In this document: positions 52,642 through 63,500 of the stretch, piece by piece
Position numbering within the stretch: position 1 is the stretch's first letter
Layout: each line of letters begins with the position of its first letter
Source of the DNA: Diplocloster hominis
GTDB taxonomy: Bacteria > Bacillota > Clostridia > Lachnospirales > Lachnospiraceae
Direction: 5' to 3'
NCBI RefSeq assembly: GCF_032380655.1
Contig: NZ_JAWDIY010000019.1
Span: 1 to 64,000, forward strand
Length of the DNA: 64,000 nucleotides
Notes under the pieces: generated by a model
What the model was told of the DNA's origin: nothing
Seen by the model: only the letters and a program-made list of their open reading frames with translations
The model's database searches: none
Translations under genes and position numbers: made by a program

Positions 52642-53559
52642 TTGGTACAGTTGAATAAAACTTATACTTATGAAGAAATGATGGAACGGCTGAATGATCT
52701 GGCCGGGGACTACCGGTCTCTGATTCAGATCCAGGTGATCGGACATAGCCATGATGAACGGAAAATTCCGATGATCCGGCTTGGTAACGGAGAGAAGACG
52801 CTGATCTGCACAGCCGGGGTCCATGGCAGAGAGACGATTAACCCGGTTTTAATGATTAAGATGATCGAAGAGTACTGCGAAGCATACGAAAAACGGATAA
52901 AAATCGGTGAATATGATGTATTTGATCTGCTGAATGGCTATGAAATCAGCTTCATTCCATTGCTGAACCCGGATGGGTATGAGATCGCGCTGCATGGATT
53001 TGATCAGATCCGCAATCCGATTCTCAGGCAGGCGGCAAAGATGATGAATATTCCTCATGAGGATTGGAAATATAATGCCCGGGGAGTGGATATCAACCGG
53101 AACTTTCCATCCCGTTCCTATGTGCAGCAGCGTCCCAACGAGATGCCGCTCAGCGAGGCGGAAAGCCGGTTGCTGGTCACTGTATTTCAGACGGCTCCGT
53201 CAATAGGCTATCTGGATTTTCATTCCAGAGGGAAGATCATCTACTATTACCGGGGAGCGATGTCAGGGCTGTATAACCAGCGGCAGCGCCGGATCGCGAA
53301 ACGGCTGTCGAATATATCCAAATATTCTATGGGCAAGAAGGAAGAGGAGATGCTGACCAATAATAGCGGCGGCAACACGGTTCATTATTATTCCGAATAT
53401 ATCGGCAAGCCTGCGATTACAGTGGAGACGGTGGAGGAGGAAGCGGGTTTCCCGCTGGACATCCGCTATCAGGAGGAAGCATGGGAGGAAATACATACCA
53501 TACCGCTTGAAATTCTTCGGATTGAAAAATCAGAATCCAGAAGAAAGATGTTATATTAA
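52642..53559 (+). CDS. M14-family zinc carboxypeptidase
   Basis: The 305-residue protein is a zinc carboxypeptidase. The first zinc ligands are in HGRE (GVHGRETINP), the later zinc histidine in YLDFHSRG, and the catalytic glutamate in TVETVEEEAG; NPDGYE and RGVDINRNFP are family landmarks. No signal peptide is visible, so it is probably cytosolic or a gamma-D-glutamyl-peptidase-like enzyme. The start is TTG at 52642, with GGGAGGG 7 bases upstream. A hairpin GTTTTGAAGGC/GCCTTACAAAAC lies before it. Confidence 0.9.
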   Translation: MVQLNKTYTYEEMMERLNDLAGDYRSLIQIQVIGHSHDERKIPMIRLGNGEKTLICTAGVHGRETINPVLMIKMIEEYCEAYEKRIKIGEYDVFDLLNGYEISFIPLLNPDGYEIALHGFDQIRNPILRQAAKMMNIPHEDWKYNARGVDINRNFPSRSYVQQRPNEMPLSEAESRLLVTVFQTAPSIGYLDFHSRGKIIYYYRGAMSGLYNQRQRRIAKRLSNISKYSMGKKEEEMLTNNSGGNTVHYYSEYIGKPAITVETVEEEAGFPLDIRYQEEAWEEIHTIPLEILRIEKSESRRKMLY

Positions 53560-53572
53560 AAAGGAATAGATG

Positions 53573-53863
53573 TTACCATTCACAGCCGTTAGAGAGGGGA
53601 CTGGCATCTTTCGGCAGTAAAGTAAAACCTAACAGTAACTGCGTGGAGAAAGGGGCCTGTCCCCGGATGTTGACTGGAGTAGTTCGGCATCCGGGGGAAC
53701 TGGCGCTTTTTTGCTTGTATAGGCCGGCATCCGGGGGAACTGGCGCTTTTTTGCTTGTATAGGCCGGCATCCGGGGACAGGCCCCTTTCTCCACGCAGTT
53801 ACTGTTAGGTTTGACTTTACTGCCGAAAGGTGCCAGTCCCCTTTCAACGGCTGTGAACAGTAA
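53573..53863. repeat. Long palindromic repeat, copy 4, with internal duplication
   Basis: The outer stem begins TTACCATTCACAGCCGTT and ends with its near-complement at 53863. The family words GAGGGGACTGGCA, TTTCGGCAGTA, GTGGAGAAAGGGGCCTGTCCCCGG are all paired. The loop holds two tandem 40-bp units (CGGCATCCGGGGGAACTGG then CGCTTTTTTGCTTGTATAGGC) at 53686 and 53726. Confidence 0.85.
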
Positions 53864-54165
53864 TTCTAAGAACCATTGTCTTAGATAAATTCGGTCTTAG
53901 TATATTGACAGAATGAAAAATAAATGAGATTCTGGAGAAGATCCTACAGTTTCCTGAAGTCGGAAAAGGATTCTCGAGAATTATGTTTTGCGGCAGTTAG
54001 AATCTGCTGGTTATTGAGAAAGGTGGTGGTTAGCAGACATGCATAATACCGGATTTTGTACTTGGCCTGAAGTGACAAAAAATCCAGGATTGATTGGCAG
54101 ATAAATTTTGAGTAAAAATTGGGACGGAAAAAATTCGTATTTACTTTTATAGAAGGAGTTTAGCT
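53864..54165. other. Intergenic region before alpha-galactosidase
   Basis: No gene is supported. A short frame near 53915-54000 reads like a piece of a protein with KINEILEKILQFPEVGKG, but it has no start or ribosome site and may be a decayed remnant. The alpha-galactosidase ribosome site AGAAGGAG ends the region. Confidence 0.4.
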
Positions 54166-56280
54166 ATGCAAACTTACAAGTACATGTTAGGAAAAACACA
54201 GATTACCTATCTGGTAACGGACGAGGGAAGGACTTCTTTTGTTATGCTTCCGGCAGATGAGGCCGGCAGGCTGGCTGTTAACTGGGATTCTGAGCCGGCA
54301 GCGGCCGATGCGGCGAACGAATATAACAAAGAGTGGAAGCCGGGGTCGCTGGTGCATCTGCATCTTGGACATCACAAGCGGAGTCTGGGAAATGGTTCCA
54401 CCATGAAATATTCAGAAAGTACCGACCAGCTCCGGTTTGAAAAACAGTGGGAAGAAACGCAGGACTCGCAGACCAGGATCATTACGGTTCTGGCCTCGCC
54501 GGAGCGTTATAAAGTGATACATACGCTGACCTGGACGCATGGTCAGACGGCCATTTTCTGTGAAACGGAATTTGTGAATGAGAGCGGCAGGAATATGGTG
54601 CTTGAGATGCTCAGCAGTTTTTGCTTGGAGAATTTAAGCCCTTGTCAGAAGGACTCAGACCAGACGGATAAACTGGCTCTTCACAGATTCCGCGGCGGCT
54701 GGGCACTGGAGGGAATGCATACGGCGCAGAACATCGAAGAACTGGGCCTTCAGAAAGCCTGGTGCTCTCCGTTCCCGAAAAGTGAGAAGTTCGGCTCGAT
54801 CGGAAGCTGGACCACCCAGACCTATTTTCCAACGGCAGCGGTGGAGGACCGGGAACAGCAGTTATACTGGGCCGCGGCTCTGGAATATAACGCTTCCTGG
54901 CAGATGGAACTTTCCAGGGATGGAGATACGCTGTCTTTCAGCGGCGGCATCGCAGATGAGGAAAAGGGCGCCTGGTCGAAGAACGTGGGGCCCGGGGAAC
55001 ATTTCTGCGCACCCAGGGCATATGTGGCAGTTGTGAAGGGAGATATCTATGAGGCCTGCCAGAGCCTGACCAGGCTTGAGAACATCGCCGCGGACGCCTA
55101 TGGTGAGAAGGGACTGCCGGTGATTTTCAATGAGTACTGCGCCTCCTGGGGCAATCCCACCCAGGAAAAAGTACTCCAGTTTGCCCAAACCATAAAGGGG
55201 AAAGGCATTCGGTATCTGGTCATAGACGCAGGCTGGAGCAAAGACAGTCAGGAACAGCTGGGCAATGGGGAGTGGCTGGTAGACACCAAACGGTTTCCCG
55301 ATATGAAAGAGATGAACCGGAAGCTTCGGGAGGACGGATTTGTTCCCGGAATCTGGCTGGAATTCGAAGTGACAACCATGGGCTCCCGGGTGTACGAAAA
55401 AGAGTACGACTCCATGCATCTGAAGAGAAACGGCGTGGTGATCCATAACGGTCCCTATCGGACCTACTGGGATTTTACGAATCCAAAAGTGACAGACTAT
55501 CTGCATGCGCACGTCATCGGTCTGCTGAAGGAATATGATTTCGGCTATCTGAAGGTGGACTATAACGGGAACATAGGCATGGGCTGTGACTGCGGCGAGA
55601 GCCTGGGAGAGGGCTTACGCAGACAGATGCAGGGGGTGCGTGATTTCTTTCTGCGCATGAAAAAGGAGATTCCGGAACTCATCATCGAAAACTGCGCATC
55701 CGGCGGAAACCGGACGGAGCCGTCCATGCTGGCCGTCACGGCCATGACCTCCTTCTCAGACGCCCATGAAGCCAGGGAAATCCCTTACATTGCCGCGAAT
55801 CTGCAGAACCTGGTATTGCCCAGGCAGAATCAGATCTGGGCCGTTCTTCGAAAAGATCACACAAAGGAGCGGCTGGAGTACGGCGTGGCCGCGGGATTTT
55901 TAGGAAGGCTTTGTCTCTCTGGAGACGTCGAACAGTTGTCAGAGGATCAGTGGCAGACCATATCCGACGGGATCAGATTCTATCAGGGACTGGAACATAT
56001 CCTGAAAAACGGTGTTTCCAGGATTTTCGGAAAACGCAGCGCGTATATCCGGCATCCAAAGGGGACCCAGGCGGTGGTGAGAGCAAATGACAGGGAAATA
56101 CTGATTATCTGCCACGGTTTTGAGGATACGAATGAGGAGTTCAGTATTCCGATAGAAAAAGGATTTGAAGCAGCCGGCAGATATGGAAGAGATATTTTCC
56201 GTGTGGAGGAGACACAGGTAATCGTGAAAAAGATGGAGGAATGGACGGCGGGAGCGGTCTGCCTTATAAAAAAAGGATAA
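54166..56280 (+). CDS. Alpha-galactosidase, glycoside hydrolase family 36
   Basis: The 704-residue enzyme releases terminal alpha-galactose from melibiose or raffinose-type sugars. It has an N-terminal beta-sandwich domain (to about residue 320), a (beta/alpha)8 catalytic domain and a C-terminal beta domain. The nucleophile is D465 in YLKVDYNG and the acid-base residue is D532 in SFSDAHE; NCASGGNRTE is a family landmark. No signal peptide is present, so it acts inside the cell. An aldose 1-epimerase follows after 5 bases. Confidence 0.93.
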   Translation: MQTYKYMLGKTQITYLVTDEGRTSFVMLPADEAGRLAVNWDSEPAAADAANEYNKEWKPGSLVHLHLGHHKRSLGNGSTMKYSESTDQLRFEKQWEETQDSQTRIITVLASPERYKVIHTLTWTHGQTAIFCETEFVNESGRNMVLEMLSSFCLENLSPCQKDSDQTDKLALHRFRGGWALEGMHTAQNIEELGLQKAWCSPFPKSEKFGSIGSWTTQTYFPTAAVEDREQQLYWAAALEYNASWQMELSRDGDTLSFSGGIADEEKGAWSKNVGPGEHFCAPRAYVAVVKGDIYEACQSLTRLENIAADAYGEKGLPVIFNEYCASWGNPTQEKVLQFAQTIKGKGIRYLVIDAGWSKDSQEQLGNGEWLVDTKRFPDMKEMNRKLREDGFVPGIWLEFEVTTMGSRVYEKEYDSMHLKRNGVVIHNGPYRTYWDFTNPKVTDYLHAHVIGLLKEYDFGYLKVDYNGNIGMGCDCGESLGEGLRRQMQGVRDFFLRMKKEIPELIIENCASGGNRTEPSMLAVTAMTSFSDAHEAREIPYIAANLQNLVLPRQNQIWAVLRKDHTKERLEYGVAAGFLGRLCLSGDVEQLSEDQWQTISDGIRFYQGLEHILKNGVSRIFGKRSAYIRHPKGTQAVVRANDREILIICHGFEDTNEEFSIPIEKGFEAAGRYGRDIFRVEETQVIVKKMEEWTAGAVCLIKKG

Positions 56281-56285
56281 GGAAA

Positions 56286-57329
56286 ATGGGGATTACAGCA
56301 ACATATCTATCGGACTCCCAGGTGACTTTGTACACTTTGGTGAATGAGAATAAAATGGAATTGACGGTCTGTGATTTGGGCGCAGTCCTGTACAGGCTGG
56401 TGGTGCCGGACCGCAATGGAGAAATGCGGGATGTAGTGCTGGGCTATCAGGACCTGAACAGTTACCGGAACAATGATCCCGGACTGGGGGCGGTGATCGG
56501 GAGAAATGCAAACCGGATCAGCCATGCCTCCTTTACCCAAAACGGCCGTACATTCCATCTGGATCAAAATGAGGGCGGTAACAACCTGCACAGCGGGTTT
56601 GACCGGTATTTTGAACGGATGTGGGAGGCGGCGGCAGGAGGAACGGAAGCGGAGCCGTCTGTTTCTTTTAGGCTGCACAGTCCGGATGGTGACCAGGGTT
56701 TCCCGGGCCGGGCTGATATTCAGGTCACTTATACACTGACAGAAGAAAATGAAGTAAAGATCTCTTATCATGCGGTATCCGATCAGGACACCATATTCAA
56801 TATGACGAATCACAGTTATTTTAACCTGGGTGGGCACGGCTCGGGGACAGTGGAAGATCATCTGCTGTGGATCGACGCGGATGCCTATACACCTGCGGAT
56901 CAGGCCTGTATCCCTACCGGTGAGATCTGCCCTGTGGAGGGAACGGCGATGGATTTCAGGATTCCTAAGCGAATCGGACAGGAGATCTGCTCTGATGAGC
57001 AGGAATTGCGGTGGGGAGGAGGCTATAACCAGAATTTCGTGCTGAATGAGCCGGGCAGCGGGAAGCCGTTTGCCTTATTGGCCTGCCAGGAGAGCGGTAT
57101 TTCCATGGAAATGGTTACCGACCTGCCGGGGGTTCAGGTATATACGGGAAATTATCTGGACGGGGAGATCGGGAAAGGCGGCTGCCGGTATGAGAAATGG
57201 GCCGGTGTCTGCTTCGAGACGCAGTACTTCCCGGACACGCCCAATAAGCCCGTATTTCCTGCCAGTTTCGTAAAAGCGGGTGAGATATATGAGACGGCCA
57301 CTCTCTATAAATTTTACATACATGAATAA
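56286..57329 (+). CDS. galM: Aldose 1-epimerase
   Basis: The 347-residue enzyme interconverts alpha- and beta-anomers of galactose or glucose. Family landmarks are GAVIGRNANRI, the histidine in NNLHSG, the catalytic histidine in TNHSYFNLGG and the catalytic glutamate in FETQYFPD. ATG 56286 follows AAGGA; the earlier in-frame start lies within the alpha-galactosidase gene. It would supply the anomer needed by galactokinase after galactoside hydrolysis. Confidence 0.95.
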   Translation: MGITATYLSDSQVTLYTLVNENKMELTVCDLGAVLYRLVVPDRNGEMRDVVLGYQDLNSYRNNDPGLGAVIGRNANRISHASFTQNGRTFHLDQNEGGNNLHSGFDRYFERMWEAAAGGTEAEPSVSFRLHSPDGDQGFPGRADIQVTYTLTEENEVKISYHAVSDQDTIFNMTNHSYFNLGGHGSGTVEDHLLWIDADAYTPADQACIPTGEICPVEGTAMDFRIPKRIGQEICSDEQELRWGGGYNQNFVLNEPGSGKPFALLACQESGISMEMVTDLPGVQVYTGNYLDGEIGKGGCRYEKWAGVCFETQYFPDTPNKPVFPASFVKAGEIYETATLYKFYIHE

Positions 57330-57537
57330 GTGTATAAATACAAGTTACCTGTGTTATGTGTTTCTTAGTAAATTTGCCTTAATTTCAGGTCCTTTTTCAG
57401 AAATAACAATAAATAACAACAAAACCTAAAATACTCCAATTCCTTTCCTGTTTTTTCTATAATGGACATAGTATTTCATGAAATGACTCTGAAATACAAA
57501 TAAAACAGATATGAAATAGCGGGAAAGGAGGATTTTT

Positions 57538-60500
57538 ATGAAGGATGCGGATTCCAAAGGTCTTAGAAAACATGGAAGAGAAATGTGCCGACGCTTGCTC
57601 AGACGCACCTTTACTGTATTAGTAGCCTGTGCCATGATAAGCAGTACGATGTTAACAAATTTGCAGGTTGCCTATGCGGGAGAAAATGTGAATAAGACGG
57701 AAGGAGGAGACATAGACGGGCCAGAGCAAATGCCGCAGGAATCCCAGGACGGTGTCCAAAACGTATCAGACGATATGGCTTCCACGGACGCGCAGGTAAC
57801 GGCGCAGCCAGGAGACGAACCTCAGGCGGCCGGAACACCAGATCCGGCGAACGGGCCGGAAGCGACGGAATCACCAGCCCCGGGAAACGGACCGGAAGCT
57901 ACGGAATCACCGGCTCCGGCGGATAACCCGGAAGCTGCGGAATCACCGGTTCCCGGGAGCGTACCGGAAGCGCCGGTTCCTACAGATACACCAGAGCCGA
58001 CGGATACCCCGGCACCAGATGGAACGGCACCAAATGCGGATAACACAGATGCGGACACACATTTGACCATTACAGAATTTAGTAATTGGAATCCGGATAC
58101 TATTTGCGAAGTAAAATTTAAAACACGGATATCGGATCTTGGTTTACCCGAAACACTGGATGCTTTGGTAACCTCCGCGCCGCAAGATGCGGATACGGAA
58201 CAGACCGGGAATGATACCACAGAACCGAACACGATAAAAATTCCGGTTCAGTGGAACGGTGATCATTATGACGGCACAGTACTGGGAGACTATGTCTTTC
58301 AGGCGAGCCCGGCAGAGGGTTATCTTGCGGAACAGAACCTGACGCTTAAGGAAGGTTTACTTTTCCCCGCTGCGACGGTGCGGGTAGTGAGCGCGGGACC
58401 GGTCGTTCTGGAATCGGACCTGGGCGTAACGGTAACGGCGGATAACGAGGAGATCGTCGATCCCGATACCAGCTTAAACGTGGAAAAGAGCCAGGTGGCG
58501 GATGAGGTCCTGCAGGAACTGGCCGAAAAAGAAGAAAATATCAGCTATGACAATATGGCCTATCAGAACCTGGATATTTCCCTTGAGATAGACGGGGAAC
58601 AGGTTCAGCCCGAAGGTCAGGTGGAGGTATCCATGGAGATCCCCGAAGGTATGGCGGAGGAAAATTTTGCCGTATATCACCTGGCGGATGATGGAACACT
58701 GACCAAAATGGAAGGCCGGGTCGAGGATGGCAAATATATTTTCCAGACCACCCATTTTTCCGAGTATCTGGGGGTATCTACGCTGAATGTTTCAGGCCCG
58801 GTTACGACCTATAGCGAACTGACCGCAGCGATCTCCGCTGCAAATTCCGGGGATACCATCACGATTCAGGGAGAAATCCCCCTTTCTTCAAATCTGAGCA
58901 TCAGTAAGAATCTGACGCTGACCGGCGGAACGATCTACAGAAGCTCGAGCGGCGGGAAGATCACTATTTACGGAGACGTGATTCTGGATGGGATTACGAT
59001 TGACGGGAAGGGGATATCTTCTTCATTAAAACTGATTCAAGTGTTTCCGGGCGGAAAATTAGTCATTGATCAGGGGACAGTTATTCAGAACCAGATGTCC
59101 ACCGAAAGCGGCTGCTCAGCTCTATATATCGGAGATGATACGGACGCGGGGAATGCTGCGTGTGTTATGGTGAACGGAAGTATTGTGAATAATACATGCG
59201 GAGCCCAGGGCGCCGGTATTCTCATTAAAAAAAATGCAACTTTCCACATGCAGGGCGGAGTTATCTCAGGAAACCGTACAACTAACGAAAGCAACAATTA
59301 TTCGGGAGCCGGTGTTTATAATCTTGGTAGCTTATATCTGGAAGGCGGGCGCGTCAGTGATAATCATGCGGCTGGATGGGGTGGTGGAATTTATAATACC
59401 TCACTCGCGAAAACCTTTGTTATGACCGGCGGCATCATCGAAAGTTCCAATACCGCTACAAAGGGGAGCGGAGTATTCCACAGTGCACAGAACGAGGCCA
59501 GTGCGGAATTCCATATTTCAGGAAACGCACAGGTAAACGCAGAGATTTATCTTGATTATAATAGCGGCACTGCGGATAAGTTTGCCTATCTGGATGGCCC
59601 TTTGAATTATACGATTACGATCAAGCCGTTAAATTATGCGGAAGGCAAAGTAATCGCCAAAGTTTCGGATACGATTAAGGATGAGGCCGCAGTTAACAAT
59701 ATTCTCAACCAGTCGATCAAGAAAATTACGGTACCGGTAGTGGGATCGGGTTCGACTGCTTCTGTGTGGTATACATACCTGGACACGGCTGATCATTCCA
59801 TTAAAATTACCCAAAATAAACCGGATTACAAAAAAGATCAGGTGTATGTGGATGGCCAGAACGGAAGCGACAGCACGGGAGACGGAACGAAAGATAACCC
59901 GGTACAAAGCTTTGACAAAGCCAAAGATTATCTGGATCATAACGGAACCATTATCGTGAAGGATCCGATCATCGTAGACAACGATCAGACGTGGGAATTA
60001 CCGTCAGATGTCTATGGCGACGATTCAAAAGTGGTCATTGATACGGGCAGCGGGGAACCGGTGGTGGTTGTGAAACCCGGCGGAACCCTGAATCTGGGTG
60101 ATATCGTGATCCAGAATCCCGAAGGCGATACGGTTATCGTAGTGGAAGGCGGAACGCTTAACACCAGCCCGGATACGACCCTGACCGGAAAAGACGGAAC
60201 CGGAGTAGTGGAACATGTGCTGGATGTAACGGCGAAACTGTCCAATATTACTCATAACGGCCCGCGCTATGTTAACTCCGGGGAAGCTTACAGTACGACA
60301 TTGACGCCGGAAGCAGGCTATGGACTGCCGGATACGATTACGGTATTGATGGGAACTGTGCTGCAAGAGGGAACCGGATACACCTATGATAAGACGAGCG
60401 GTGTGGTATCGATCACTTCCGTTACGGATTCTGTCTCGATTACCGCGTCCGGAAAACCGATACCGGTACAGCTGACAGCAACTGCAAACAACATAACGGG

Positions 60501-63500
60501 TAAAGTCCAAAAAGCCATCACTCCGGTAGAGCTTCAGGTGACGGGAGGAAGCGGAAACGCGGAACTCAGTATCTCAGAAGGTACGCTGCCGGCGGGACTC
60601 GCACTGGAGAATAACCAGATCGCCGGTACGCCCACAGAAACCCAAACGGGTACTGTGACGGTACAGGCCGCAGACGCCAACGGAACGACTGCCGCGGTTC
60701 AGATCAACGTGGATATTCAGCCAAACCATGGAGAGATCACCGGTAGGATAGCGGATGTGAATGGCCTGCCGCTGAATGGAGTCCAGGTAACATTAAAGGA
60801 TGGCAGCGATCAAACGATCGCCAGCACTGTAACAAATGCTGCCGGAGATTACAAAATGTCCAATCTGCCTGACGGAAGCTATACACTTACCGCACAAAAA
60901 GACACGGTTAGTAAAAACAGCTCCATTGATATCAGCAATGACGGGGCAAATGTAACGGGCGACCGCAATTTTAAACTGCCGGTGGGCGGCGCGGACTTAA
61001 CCGGAACGGTTACGGATGTGAACAAGCAGCCGGTAGAAGGAGCGGAAGTTGTAATCAAGGACAGCCAGGGAAACGAGCTGGGCCGGGATACGACAGACAG
61101 CAACGGGGATTACACGATTCCCAATGTACCGGACGGAAATCATGATATCACCATTGTGAAGGATGGAAAGACCGAGACCGGAAAGGTCGAGATCAAGGAC
61201 AACGGCAAGGATGTAAGCGGAACCGGAGATGTGCAGCTGCCGGTAGGCGGAGCTGATTTAACCGGAACGATCACAGATGTGAACAAGCAGCCGGTGAAAG
61301 ATGCCCAGGTTGTGGTAAAAGATGAAACCGGAAAAGAGATAGGCCGTGATACGACAGACAGCAACGGCGAGTATACAATCCCCAATGTGCCGGATGGAAA
61401 ATACGATGTGACCATTGAAGCAGATGGAAAGACCGAGACCGGAAAGATAGAGATTACCAATAACGGTCATAATGTGAGCGGAACCGATGATGTACAGATG
61501 CCGACAGGCGGTGCGGAGTTAAGCGGTACGGTAACAGATGTGAACGGTAATCCGGTTGAGGGCGCGGAAGTGGTAGTAAAAGATCACACCGGTAACGAAC
61601 TGGGGCGCGATACAACAGACGTCAACGGGGACTATACGATCCCCAATGTACCGGATGGAACCCATGATATCACGATCGAAAAAGATGGAAAGTCTGAAAG
61701 CAGCCAGGTGGAAATCAGCGATAACGGACACTCAGTAACCGGTGGTGGTGACGGCCAGATTCAGGTGGGCGGAGCCGACGTAACCGGAACGATTACGGAT
61801 GTGAACAAGCAGCCGGTAGAAGGAGCGGAAGTTGTAATAAAGGACAGCCAGGGAAACGAGCTGGGCCGGGATACGACAGACAGCAACGGGGATTACGCGA
61901 TTCCCAATGTACCGGACGGAAATCATGATATCACCATCGAGAAGGATGGAAAGACCGAGACCGGAAAGGTCGAGGTCAAGGACAACGGCAAGGATGTAAG
62001 CGGAACCGGAGATGTGCAGCTGCCGGTAGGCGGAGCTGATTTAACCGGAACGATCACAGATGTGAACAAGCAGCCGGTGAAAGATGCCCAGGTTGTGGTA
62101 AAAGATGAAACCGGAAAAGAGATAGGCCGTGATACGACAGACAGCAACGGCGAGTATACAATCCCCAATGTACCGGACGGAAAATACGATGTGACCATTG
62201 AAGCAGATGGAAAGACCGAGACCGGAAAGATAGAGATTACCAATAACGGTCATAATGTGAGCGGAACCGATGATGTACAGATGCCGACAGGCGGTGCGGA
62301 GTTAAGCGGTACGGTAACAGATGTGAACGGTAATCCGGTTGAGGGTGCGGAAGTGGTAGTAAAAGATCACACCGGTAACGAACTGGGGCGCGATACAACG
62401 GACGTCAACGGGGACTATACGATCCCCAATGTACCGGATGGAACCCATGATATCACGATCGAAAAAGATGGAAAGTCTGAAAGCAGCCAGGTGGAAATCA
62501 GCGATAACGGACACTCAGTAACCGGTGGTGGTGACGGCCAGATTCAGGTGGGCGGAGCCGACGTAACCGGAACGATCACGGATGTGAACAAGCAGCCGGT
62601 AGAAGGAGCGGAAGTTGTAATCAAGGACAGCCAGGGAAACGAGCTGGGCCGGGACACGACAGACAGCAACGGGGACTATACGATCCCCAATGTACCGGAC
62701 GGAAATCATGATATCACCATCGAGAAGGATGGAAAAACCGAGACCGGAAAGGTCGAGATCAAGGACAACGGCAAGGATGTAAGCGAGACCGACGACGTGC
62801 AGCTGCCGGTGGGCGGAGCTGATTTAAACGGAAATATCACGGATGTGAACGGTAAGCCGGTGGAAGGCGCCGAGGTCGTGGTAAAAGATGAAACCGGAAA
62901 AGAATTAGGCCGTGATACGACAGACAGCAGCGGAGATTATACGATTCCCAATGTTCCCGATGGAACACATGATGTGACCATCGAAAAAGACGGAAAAACC
63001 GAAACTGGTAAAGTAGAGATCACCGGCAACGGCCAGAATGTAACCGGAACCGACGATGTGCAGCTGCCGGTAGGTGGAGCGGATGTTGAAGGTAAAGTCA
63101 CAGATGTAAACGGCAAACCGGTCGAGGGAGCCGAAGTAGTGATCAAGGATCAGGGCGGAAAAGAATTGGGGAAAGATACGACAGATGCCAACGGCGATTA
63201 TCAGATTCCCAATGTGCCTGATGGCAGTCACAGCATTACCATCGAAAAAGACGGTAAGACCGAGAACGGTTCGGTGGATATCACCGAAGGAGGCCAGAAG
63301 GTAGAAGGAGACAAGAACGCCCAGATACAGGCAGGCGGAGCCAGTGTGGAAGGAACCATAACCGACAAGGACGGGAACCCGATCAGTGATGCGGAGGTAA
63401 CCGTAAAAGATGAAAATGGCAAGGAGCTGGGCAAAGATATAACAGACCAGAACGGCCATTACGAGATAACCAATATCCCGGACGGGGAGCATTCTCTGAC

